From Clostridia bacterium (lineage in GTDB: Bacteria; Bacillota; Clostridia; HGM11327), in contig JAGBHJ010000008.1 of the NCBI GenBank assembly GCA_017935525.1, positions 1 through 6,902 of the forward strand: a stretch of 6,902 bases of DNA, in the 5' to 3' direction. Below, piece after piece: positions 1 to 5,087 of this stretch (within the stretch, counting starts at the first letter, position 1; the number at the start of each line of letters is the position of its first letter). Below the pieces are notes generated by a model that saw only the letters and a list, made by a program, of their open reading frames with translations, did no database searches and was not told the origin of the DNA. The position numbers and the translations under genes were made by a program.

Positions 1-72
1 AGGCTCTGCAGTTACAATGTAATCGTCAATGATCGTCCTCAGAATGGCAAGCTTTCTGTCACCCAAGAGCAT
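1..72 (-). CDS. hrcA: Heat-inducible transcription repressor HrcA, N-terminal fragment (cut by window edge)
   Basis: Only the first 24 codons are inside the window, reading MLLGDRKLAILRTIIDDYIV followed by TAEP. This matches the start of the HrcA winged-helix domain, which typically begins with a short M-L-x-x-R-K-x-x-I-L-x-x-I-[IV]-x-x-Y-[IV] pattern. The ATG at 72 is chosen because an AAAGGTGG Shine-Dalgarno sequence lies 9 nt upstream (82-89). HrcA is the cytoplasmic repressor of class I heat-shock genes; it binds CIRCE and needs GroEL for full activity. A perfect CIRCE lies immediately upstream, so the gene is almost certainly autoregulated. In Firmicutes hrcA usually leads an operon with grpE, dnaK and dnaJ, which would lie beyond position 1; that part is inference. 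The fragment is short, but together with CIRCE the identification is firm. Confidence 0.9.
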   Translation of the reverse strand, partial: MLLGDRKLAILRTIIDDYIVTAEP

Positions 73-90
73 ATCTAAACACCACCTTTG

Positions 91-117
91 TTAGCACTCT
101 CTCGCACCGAGTGCTAA
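91..117 (-). promoter_or_regulatory. CIRCE operator (HrcA binding site)
   Basis: A perfect match to the consensus TTAGCACTC-N9-GAGTGCTAA: the two 9-base arms at 91-99 and 109-117 are exact inverted repeats with a 9-base spacer. It starts about 9 bases downstream of the -10 box, so it covers or directly follows the transcription start and sits just ahead of the hrcA ribosome binding site. Bound HrcA would block initiation or promoter clearance. Because the arms are in the untranslated leader, the transcript can also form this hairpin, which is known to influence mRNA stability in some species. Confidence 0.97.
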
Positions 118-125
118 CAATGTAT

Positions 126-154
126 ATTTTATCACTTTTTTCAAAAATTGTCAA
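126..154 (-). promoter_or_regulatory. Sigma-A-type promoter of hrcA
   Basis: Reading the minus strand, a consensus -35 box TTGACA (149-154) is separated by exactly 17 bases from TAAAAT (126-131), preceded by an extended -10 TG one base upstream. The predicted start falls at about 117-120, at the outer edge of CIRCE. No alternative heat-shock sigma motif is apparent, fitting the HrcA-repressor mode of control. Confidence 0.88.
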
Positions 155-245
155 TACCCTTTTTAAGAAAATTTGAAATATTTTATATTTTTTAATAATC
201 AATTCATATTTCTCTTTATTCTGCACAAAAAACACGTTTTTATCC

Positions 246-285
246 AAAATAAAACCGGCATGGAGATGAGATCCACACCGGTTTT
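246..285 (-). terminator. Rho-independent terminator after the secreted-protein operon
   Basis: The arms AAAACCGG (251-258) and CCGGTTTT (278-285) enclose further complementarity. In minus-strand RNA the stem is a continuous 14 bp with two G-U wobbles and a 7-nt loop, followed by UUUUAUUUU. On the plus strand the wobbles become A-C mismatches, so the signal is oriented for the minus-strand gene ending at 333. The stretch between 155 and 245 is very A+T-rich and holds nothing else I can identify; 286-332 likewise. Confidence 0.88.
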
Positions 286-332
286 CTGTTGTTGTTTAAG
301 GCACGACGTTATCCGCCAACCCTCATTTTACC

Positions 333-986
333 TTAATCACGCCAAAGACCGTCAAGGTACTGCTGGTAATACTCCTCGTATGTGTCGGGGTATAAATCAG
401 GGAAACGTCTTTTTTCATGCTCATACAAGTTTTTAGTTCCTCTGGAATATATCTTTAAATAATAACTTCCTATTTCATCAAACCTGTCTTGCATGGTCTT
501 TGTCTGGAATTTTTTATTTCTATCGATAAATAATAAAAGCTCATCAGCCTCGTGCATTGTAAAAATGTCATCAGTATCTCTTGTGCTTTCGATTGCCTGC
601 AAAGCCAATTCTACATATTTTGCACGTAAATTATCATCATCAAAAATCAGAGAATATCTCCAGTAGCTTTCGTCAACCCTTTCTGCTATAAGCCAATAGC
701 TCATAAGTTCACTGTAAGCATACCACCATGTATCCTCGGAATACTGACCCAATACATCTGTTCTTCCGATTTTTTCAAAATGGTTTTTATTTACAGTTGC
801 CAATTTGCTGATAAAGCTATCTCTCTGCTTATCATCCATGCTGTCACGATCTCTTTCCATCAATTCCTTTGGAACAAAGCTGTCATCAGCCTTTGCACCT
901 GTACCTCCGACCACAAGGCCTACAACCAAAAGAATTACCATCAAACATGATATTCCAATGGTCAAAATCTTCTTGTTTTTTCTCAT
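333..986 (-). CDS. Small exported protein of unknown function
   Basis: A 217-residue protein I do not recognise. Residues 1-6 are basic (MRKNKK), 7-30 form a hydrophobic segment, and A31-K32-A33 before Asp-Asp is a good signal-peptidase I site, so it is probably secreted; an uncleaved N-terminal anchor is possible. The lone Cys14 lies within the hydrophobic core in a poor lipobox context, so a lipoprotein is unlikely. The mature part (about 184 residues) has no cysteine, is strongly charged and aromatic-rich (WWYAYSELMSYW at 87-98, and a tyrosine-rich C-terminus), and looks helical. No catalytic motif is visible. AAAGGAGG lies 8 nt before the ATG and abuts the stop codon of the upstream amidase gene (14-nt gap), so the two are cotranscribed and probably translationally coupled. 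This suggests a partner, inhibitor or cofactor of that enzyme; that is inference. Confidence 0.85.
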   Translation of the reverse strand: MRKNKKILTIGISCLMVILLVVGLVVGGTGAKADDSFVPKELMERDRDSMDDKQRDSFISKLATVNKNHFEKIGRTDVLGQYSEDTWWYAYSELMSYWLIAERVDESYWRYSLIFDDDNLRAKYVELALQAIESTRDTDDIFTMHEADELLLFIDRNKKFQTKTMQDRFDEIGSYYLKIYSRGTKNLYEHEKRRFPDLYPDTYEEYYQQYLDGLWRD

Positions 987-1000
987 TGCTGTATCCTCCT

Positions 1001-2425
1001 TTAATCCATTTTATAGAAAACTATATACTCTACATTAGTAAATGCAGGTATAGCAGTATCCCAATTATAATCCAACCTATTATTGGAATGATATGTAAAA
1101 TAATAGTCTCCGTTCTCTTTTTTCGTAATCACCATCGTATGCTTATAAACCGAGCCTAAAAAACCTGATTGAATCACTTGGACAACATCACCAACATCAT
1201 AATTCATGTTGTAGATTGTGCCTGGGTTGTTCTCGTACTGTTGTTTGGTGAATTTGTCGTAATACACAGCCTCTTCGGTCCAAAAATCGTAGAAACCCTT
1301 TACGCTAATCCACGGAGAAACATCGTTAGAAAAAGTACCTATGTCCCAATTCTCATCGATCAAGCTATCTTCCGGTGTTAAGTCTGAACTATTGCTTCGC
1401 TTGTAAATGTACCATTCATTTTTGAAATGCCTTCCACCCGCAAGCATGCACTGGCTTACAAAATTTGTGCAATCACCTTCAAACAACGGATACGTATATA
1501 CATGGCTATTGTAATTTACCCTTGCATAATTTACCGCTCTGTCAGGAATGTATTCATACGGCTCAAAAATCCACTCGTCATTCATACTTCCATTGTAATC
1601 GTATTGAAATACGTTTGAATTTACATCACAACTTGCACTTGCAACCGTAGCAACCTTGTTATAATTACTTGATTTTGAAGCGATCCTATAACTATACAAA
1701 TCACTATTCAATCTGATTGCAAACGTATGTTGATCTGAAGTTGATGAACTATAAGTGTCTATTACTAAATTAGTTGCATTACCGTTAGCTCCACCTGTTC
1801 CTAAATCAAGAGTAAGTACTCTCGTTTTTGATCCAACTTGAGATACGATTCTGAAACGATCAACCCCTACATGTGTCAATCGCCACAATCTCGAACTATT
1901 ATTGCTCGTATTGTTTGCATCCATTTTAGTTTGTATTACATTTTGTCCGTCTGCATCAATGCCATTGCTAACAGTCAGATACTGACCGCTGTTTTTGTTC
2001 TTTATATAGAACAAACCACTAGCCATATAAACCGCTATAACACAACGCATTGTCGCAGTCTCTCCGAATGCATTAGATACAACTACCGTAATGTTGGCGG
2101 TTCCCGACCTCATTGCCTTTACGTCGCCTTCTGCATTCACTTGAACAACATCCGGATTAGATGATGTAAATGTTGCACTCAAACCTACCGGAACAGGCCT
2201 ATTTAAGACACTGTAAGTCTGATGCTCAAGTAAAATAAACGATGTTCTTATAAAGCTTACATCTATACTTGAGGTAGCCTCGACCAATCCTCCGGCCAAT
2301 CCAACATTGTTTGTTACCAAATCATCTGCTCTTGCCATCGCATTGCCAGTCACATTAAACGAACTGGCAACTATCGTTAAAACAACGAATAATGATGCCA
2401 TTGCTTTAATAATTTTTTTACTCAT
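1001..2425 (-). CDS. Secreted BIG2 - ricin-type lectin - putative cysteine amidase
   Basis: A 474-residue exported multidomain protein. Residues 1-33 are a signal peptide (MSKKIIK, hydrophobic core, A-R-A before Asp-Asp). Residues about 55-133 resemble a bacterial Ig-like group 2 domain (TFTSSNPDVVQVNAEGDVKA, then SGTANITV). Residues about 137-290 fit a ricin-type beta-trefoil with three repeats (FYIKNKNSGQYLTV...LWRL; TLDLGTGG...HTFAI; NVFQYDY...EWIFEP), usually a glycan-binding module. Residues about 292-474 match the putative amidase domain family (Amidase_6, papain-like fold): AVNYARVNYNS, then GDCTNFVSQCMLAGG with likely nucleophile Cys319, GDVVQV, KHTMVIT with likely catalytic His429, and YHSNNRLD as candidate for the third residue. 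It probably cleaves peptide or amide bonds outside the cell, perhaps in peptidoglycan, with the lectin giving targeting; the exact substrate is unknown. No LPXTG, SLH or dockerin is seen. The ATG has GGAGG 8 nt upstream, and that site can be sequestered by the leader. Confidence 0.9.
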   Translation of the reverse strand: MSKKIIKAMASLFVVLTIVASSFNVTGNAMARADDLVTNNVGLAGGLVEATSSIDVSFIRTSFILLEHQTYSVLNRPVPVGLSATFTSSNPDVVQVNAEGDVKAMRSGTANITVVVSNAFGETATMRCVIAVYMASGLFYIKNKNSGQYLTVSNGIDADGQNVIQTKMDANNTSNNSSRLWRLTHVGVDRFRIVSQVGSKTRVLTLDLGTGGANGNATNLVIDTYSSSTSDQHTFAIRLNSDLYSYRIASKSSNYNKVATVASASCDVNSNVFQYDYNGSMNDEWIFEPYEYIPDRAVNYARVNYNSHVYTYPLFEGDCTNFVSQCMLAGGRHFKNEWYIYKRSNSSDLTPEDSLIDENWDIGTFSNDVSPWISVKGFYDFWTEEAVYYDKFTKQQYENNPGTIYNMNYDVGDVVQVIQSGFLGSVYKHTMVITKKENGDYYFTYHSNNRLDYNWDTAIPAFTNVEYIVFYKMD

Positions 2426-2428
2426 GTT

Positions 2429-2459
2429 AAACCTCCAAAATATTTATTCCTCGAGGTTT
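2429..2459 (-). promoter_or_regulatory. Anti-Shine-Dalgarno hairpin of the amidase gene
   Basis: In minus-strand RNA AAACCUC (2459-2453) is exactly complementary to GAGGUUU (2435-2429), which contains the GAGG core of the ribosome binding site 6 nt before the AUG. The 7-bp stem would have a 17-nt A+U-rich loop. When formed, it should block ribosome entry. The same AAACCUC arm is also complementary to GAGGTTTG at 2520-2513, so an alternative fold frees the site. Confidence 0.6.
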
Positions 2460-2529
2460 GCCAACAAAAAAATTATATGGCATTTCAGCCATTTGGGCAC
2501 CATTAACCAACCCAAACCTCTCTGATTGG

Positions 2530-2619
2530 TTAAAAGCGCCAATCAGAAATACGTTTCAATCGCTCTCCCACCCGGAAGTGGAAATATCCAAATAAGGCTG
2601 TCGTACATCTTATATACAT
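2530..2619 (-). CDS. Possible 29-residue leader peptide
   Basis: A short ORF within the amidase leader, starting ATG-TAT-ATA at 2619 and stopping with TAA at 2530-2532. A GAGGT Shine-Dalgarno (2627-2631) sits 7 nt upstream, a good spacing. The peptide begins MYIRCTTALFGYFHF, is basic and aromatic-rich, and ends SDWRF; it has no signal peptide. Its stop codon lies in the loop of the 9-bp TCTGATTGG/CCAATCAGA hairpin, and its body covers the 3' arm of the first long stem, so translation would reshape the leader fold. It could be a regulatory leader peptide or a chance ORF; 29 codons with a correct ribosome binding site is suggestive, not proof. Confidence 0.35.
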   Translation of the reverse strand: MYIRCTTALFGYFHFRVGERLKRISDWRF

Positions 2620-2651
2620 ATGTTCTACCTCATGTCTATTTCCACGACTAC

Positions 2652-2680
2652 ATTATATCACGATTTGCAAGCAATGTCAA
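2652..2680 (-). promoter_or_regulatory. Consensus sigma-A promoter of the secreted amidase operon
   Basis: On the minus strand TTGACA (2675-2680) and TATAAT (2652-2657) are both perfect consensus boxes, 17 bases apart, with an extended -10 TG. This is the strongest promoter in the window. The predicted start is near 2645, precisely where the first long inverted repeat of the leader begins. Such an unregulated-looking promoter fits control downstream, in the leader RNA. Confidence 0.9.
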
Positions 2681-2750
2681 TACATTTTTTTGAGATTCCG
2701 AGAAAGTTTACAATTCGTTCATATTCACAAAAATTAACATCATTCAATGC

Positions 2751-2787
2751 AAAAAGAAAGGGATGAAGAACAAATTCCTCATCCCTT
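2751..2787 (-). terminator. Rho-independent terminator after the sugar isomerase gene
   Basis: In minus-strand RNA, AAGGGAUGAGGAA pairs with UUCUUCAUCCCUU (2758-2787) in a 13-bp stem with one G-U wobble and a 4-nt loop, followed by UCUUUUU (2751-2757). It lies 32 bases past the stop at 2820 and ends the phosphatidyltransferase-isomerase operon. Positions 2681-2750, between this terminator and the next promoter, show nothing further. Confidence 0.9.
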
Positions 2788-2819
2788 ATTCTCAATATAG
2801 CAGTTCAATACCTACCCTA

Positions 2820-3788
2820 TTATGCCCACCAGATCTCGCCTGCAGACTCGAAAATCAGAACATCCTTAAGGAACTTAACTGCCTTTTCAAAGCCCTCTGT
2901 GGGAGACATAAGGCTGTCCTCATGCTCGATGCTGAGCACGCCGTCGTAGCCAACCATCTTAAGGTTGCTTACGATATCCTTCCATACTGCAGCGTCGTGG
3001 CCGTAGCCGCAGGAACGGAATACCCATGCGCGGTGGATCTCGTCAGTATAGTGCTTTGTATCCAGAACACCGTTCTTTGCCGTGTTGATTGCATCAACCT
3101 TTGTATCCTTTGCGTGAACGTAGTGGATAGCATCGCCCAGCTCTCTGATAGCTGCAACTGCGTCAATGCCCTGCCAGAACAAGTGGCTGGGGTCAAAATT
3201 AGCACCGATGATGTCGCTGCCAACAAGCTTACGGAGCTTAAGGCAAGTCTCGGGGTTATATACGCAGAAGCCGGGGTGCATCTCAAGAGCGATCTTCTTT
3301 ATGCCGTGAGCCTCTGCAAACTTAACAGCTTCCTTCCAGTAGGGTACCAGGACCTCGTTCCACTGGTAATCCAAAATAGCAAGGAAATCCTCAGGCCAGG
3401 GGCAGGTTACCCAGTTGGGAGTCTTGTCCTCGGGTGAGCCGCCGGGGCAACCGGAGAACGTAACGATGGTATCGATGCCCATCTTCTCTGCTATAAGAAC
3501 TGCGTTATTAAAATCCTGGCAGAACTGTGCAGCGATCTCCTTGTTGGGATGCACGGGGTTACCGTGGCAAGAGAATGCGCTGATCTGTATGCCGGACTCG
3601 TCGATAGTCTTCTTGAACTCGTTAAACTTTTCCTCGTCAGCCAGGAGCACCTCGGGGTCACAATGAGGCTTGCCGGGGAAGCCGCCTGCACCAAGCTCTA
3701 TCATCTGTACGCCGAGCTTGTTGAGGTAATCCAGTGATTCCTTGAGCGACATATTGCTGAACAATGCCGCAACTACACCTAATTTCAT
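2820..3788 (-). CDS. Xylose isomerase-like TIM-barrel sugar isomerase/epimerase
   Basis: A 322-residue cytoplasmic protein of the AP-endonuclease-2/xylose isomerase-like family, which includes sugar-phosphate isomerases, IolE-type dehydratases and ketose 3-epimerases. The N-terminus MKLGVVAALF forms the first strand, followed by KLGVQMIELGAGG (25-36). Expected divalent-metal ligands are present: Glu169 in ALEMHPG, Asp199 in NFDPSH, His225 in YVHAKDTK and Glu288 in LSIEHED. The fold is complete and of usual length (about 270-320). The start is ATG at 3788, with GGAGG at 3797-3801; an in-frame TTG at 3803 overlaps the region just upstream of that ribosome binding site and is rejected. It lies 40 nt after the phosphatidyltransferase gene with no visible promoter between, so the two are probably cotranscribed. 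Substrate cannot be read from the sequence; polyol or sugar catabolism is likely. Confidence 0.9.
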   Translation of the reverse strand: MKLGVVAALFSNMSLKESLDYLNKLGVQMIELGAGGFPGKPHCDPEVLLADEEKFNEFKKTIDESGIQISAFSCHGNPVHPNKEIAAQFCQDFNNAVLIAEKMGIDTIVTFSGCPGGSPEDKTPNWVTCPWPEDFLAILDYQWNEVLVPYWKEAVKFAEAHGIKKIALEMHPGFCVYNPETCLKLRKLVGSDIIGANFDPSHLFWQGIDAVAAIRELGDAIHYVHAKDTKVDAINTAKNGVLDTKHYTDEIHRAWVFRSCGYGHDAAVWKDIVSNLKMVGYDGVLSIEHEDSLMSPTEGFEKAVKFLKDVLIFESAGEIWWA

Positions 3789-3828
3789 ATCTGATTCCTC
3801 CAAATGTTATTGTTTTGTAAACAGCACA

Positions 3829-4395
3829 TCAGCTGTTCTTCAGTACCTTGATATACTTTATGCCGTACTGCACCATTGCAGTAATTGCCAGAATTACGGA
3901 CACCACAAATGCCCAATCGCAGTATGGCTTAAGCTCAAAAATGGCAAGTCCTGCCGCAAACGAAAACCACACCGTGGATATCTTACCCACCCAGTTGGAT
4001 GAAACTATTATCTTTTTCTTAAAGAACACACTTGCACCCACCAGCATGGTAAGCTCCTTTATCGCCAACGTTATAAACACCCACTTGTAAACATAACCGC
4101 CCAAGGTAAGTATCAACGCCATGGATACCTGCATGGATTTGTCACAAATTGGATCCAACAGCTTGCCCACGTCACTTACACTGTTAGTGAGCCTTGCTAC
4201 CGTACCGTCCACAACGTCCGTCAGACAGCCAAACACAAAGAGTGCCAAACAACGCCACAGCCAATTTTTCGCATTTGAAAAATACAGTACCAGCATTGCC
4301 ACAGCCACCACCATACGCGTTGCAGTCAGCATATTGGCAAGATTATTCTTTATTATGCTTTTTACCGCAAAAGAATTACTCAATGTTTTGTGCAC
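3829..4395 (-). CDS. CDP-alcohol phosphatidyltransferase family protein (PgsA-like)
   Basis: A small integral membrane enzyme carrying the complete family signature D-x2-D-G-x2-A-R-x8-G-x3-D-x3-D: TDVVDGTVARL at about 59-69, then Gly77, Asp81 and Asp85 (numbered from the GTG start, 188 residues). These acidic residues bind the metal and CDP. The enzyme moves a phosphatidyl group from CDP-diacylglycerol to an alcohol, commonly glycerol 3-phosphate (phosphatidylglycerol-phosphate synthase); the acceptor here is unproven. Hydrophobic segments flank the motif and follow it, as expected for about six membrane helices. The open frame extends to 4449, but the promoter -10 box at 4428-4433 shows that transcription starts near 4421. 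GTG at 4395 with AGGA upstream is therefore the best start; TTG at 4383 is an alternative. The downstream isomerase gene is probably in the same operon. Confidence 0.88.
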   Translation of the reverse strand: MHKTLSNSFAVKSIIKNNLANMLTATRMVVAVAMLVLYFSNAKNWLWRCLALFVFGCLTDVVDGTVARLTNSVSDVGKLLDPICDKSMQVSMALILTLGGYVYKWVFITLAIKELTMLVGASVFFKKKIIVSSNWVGKISTVWFSFAAGLAIFELKPYCDWAFVVSVILAITAMVQYGIKYIKVLKNS

Positions 4396-4427
4396 ATCCT
4401 TTCCTAACAGAATATCAACCAAAGAAT

Positions 4428-4456
4428 ATTGTAACATATTTATGTCCAAATGTCAA
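4428..4456 (-). promoter_or_regulatory. Sigma-A-type promoter of the phosphatidyltransferase operon
   Basis: Minus strand TTGACA (4451-4456), 17-base spacer, TACAAT (4428-4433), with an extended -10 TG. The predicted start is near 4421, leaving a short leader of about 25 nt before GTG at 4395. It overlaps the upstream part of the longest open frame, which decides the start codon of that gene. Confidence 0.85.
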
Positions 4457-4513
4457 TAAAAAAAGATTAGAATTCTGCAAAATTTCGGCAAAATATTCAC
4501 GCACCTACGGTCG

Positions 4514-5086
4514 TCAGCAGTATATCCTCACTCCGCAAAGCCTTGCCCTTACGGGAGTGCCGCAATCCTTTTCCGCATCCCTGCCGATAACAAACTCCAG
4601 AGCGTCAAAGGTCAGGTATCTGGTCACGCCCTCAAGGCTGTGTCTGCCGCCCTTGCCGTCTATCAACAGCTCCGCAAAGGACTCGTCCCTGTTTACCGTC
4701 AGCTCAAGCACAATGGGTTTGCCCTCATCCGCCTTGACGTCAAAGCAGTAGTCAAGGGAGTTTTTCCCGTCGCCTATATTCAACACAAAGCCGTCGCCCT
4801 TTTTTAACAGCGCAACGCCGTACCTATGAGGAGCTTTGACATTTTTGTTGGCAAATATAACCATATCGCCGCAATCCTTTTCCAGCACCAGCTCCGCCAC
4901 CAGCTTAAATGTATCAATACCTATCTTATACTTCCCCAGACTGAGGCACGCCGCCGTAAGATCCAGCCCGCCTTCCGTTGCGGCATTACCGCAAACAAGG
5001 GGCTGTTTCAGCCCCCTGTCGTCCTTTACGTCGCCGTCTATCACAACATCCGTCCTGAGGAAGAATTCATATCCACAGTCCGTCAT
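4514..5086 (-). CDS. LamG/concanavalin-like domain ORF, possibly the detached C-terminal half of the preceding phosphatase
   Basis: A 190-residue ORF from ATG 5086 to TGA 4514. It resembles a LamG-type beta-sandwich: an entry strand DVVIDGDVKDDRG (13-25), a central MVIFANKN then GFVLNIGDGKNSLDYCF, and a terminal strand RLCGVRIYC. I recall LamG-like tails with NIGDGKN-type motifs fused to alkaline-phosphatase-family enzymes in Clostridia. The frame is open for 30 codons upstream of the ATG, overlapping the phosphatase C-terminus. There is no well-placed Shine-Dalgarno: CAGGG lies 14 nt away. It has no signal peptide. The ATG is one base after the phosphatase stop (TGA-T-ATG), so it is either reached by termination-reinitiation or was once in frame. 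I see no strong terminator in 4457-4513, only a T7 run without a clear stem, so read-through into the next operon is possible. Confidence 0.6.
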   Translation of the reverse strand: MTDCGYEFFLRTDVVIDGDVKDDRGLKQPLVCGNAATEGGLDLTAACLSLGKYKIGIDTFKLVAELVLEKDCGDMVIFANKNVKAPHRYGVALLKKGDGFVLNIGDGKNSLDYCFDVKADEGKPIVLELTVNRDESFAELLIDGKGGRHSLEGVTRYLTFDALEFVIGRDAEKDCGTPVRARLCGVRIYC

Positions 5087-5087
5087 A

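Larger units (their letters stand above)
2426..2645 (-). promoter_or_regulatory. Structured 5' leader with alternative pairings; candidate riboswitch or translational switch
   Basis: From the predicted start near 2645 to the amidase ATG is about 220 nt of untranslated leader with several perfect long inverted repeats. Minus-strand pairings: GTGGAAATA (2645-2637) with TATTTCCAC (2586-2578), 9 bp; TCTGATTGG (2547-2539) with CCAATCAGA (2529-2521), 9 bp; GAGGTTTG (2520-2513) with CAAACCTC (2460-2453), 8 bp, enclosing an ATGGC/GCCAT hairpin (2492-2477). Two alternatives compete with the last: TTTGGG (2516-2511) with CCCAAA (2497-2492), and AAACCTC (2459-2453) with GAGGTTT (2435-2429), which is the amidase Shine-Dalgarno. 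No run of U follows a stem, so control would act on translation rather than termination. I could not match it to T-box, c-di-GMP, c-di-AMP, SAM, TPP, FMN or THF motifs from memory. The pairings are directly visible; the switching and any ligand are inference. Confidence 0.65.

Noticed and set aside
2426..2645. T-box or known riboswitch in the amidase leader
   Set aside because: The T-box sequence (TGGNACCGCG) is absent; GGGTGG at about 2567-2574 and GGCAAACC at about 2455-2462 only superficially recall T-box and c-di-GMP-I elements, without the surrounding conserved structure.
2763..3437. Long plus-strand ORF of 224 codons
   Set aside because: It lies antisense to the isomerase gene with conserved catalytic motifs, has no sensible domain, and starts in the terminator stem; it is a shadow frame.
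3789..3803. TTG at 3803 as the isomerase start
   Set aside because: It would place the GGAGG ribosome binding site inside the coding region; ATG at 3788 has correct spacing and begins with the expected first beta strand.
3820..3837. AACAGC/GCTGTT hairpin over the phosphatidyltransferase stop codon
   Set aside because: Only 6 bp and without a run of U after it on the minus strand; not convincing as a terminator or processing site.
4457..4513. Possible terminator after the LamG-like ORF
   Set aside because: There is a T7 run on the minus strand and an imperfect repeat of GCAAAAT, but no stable stem before the run.
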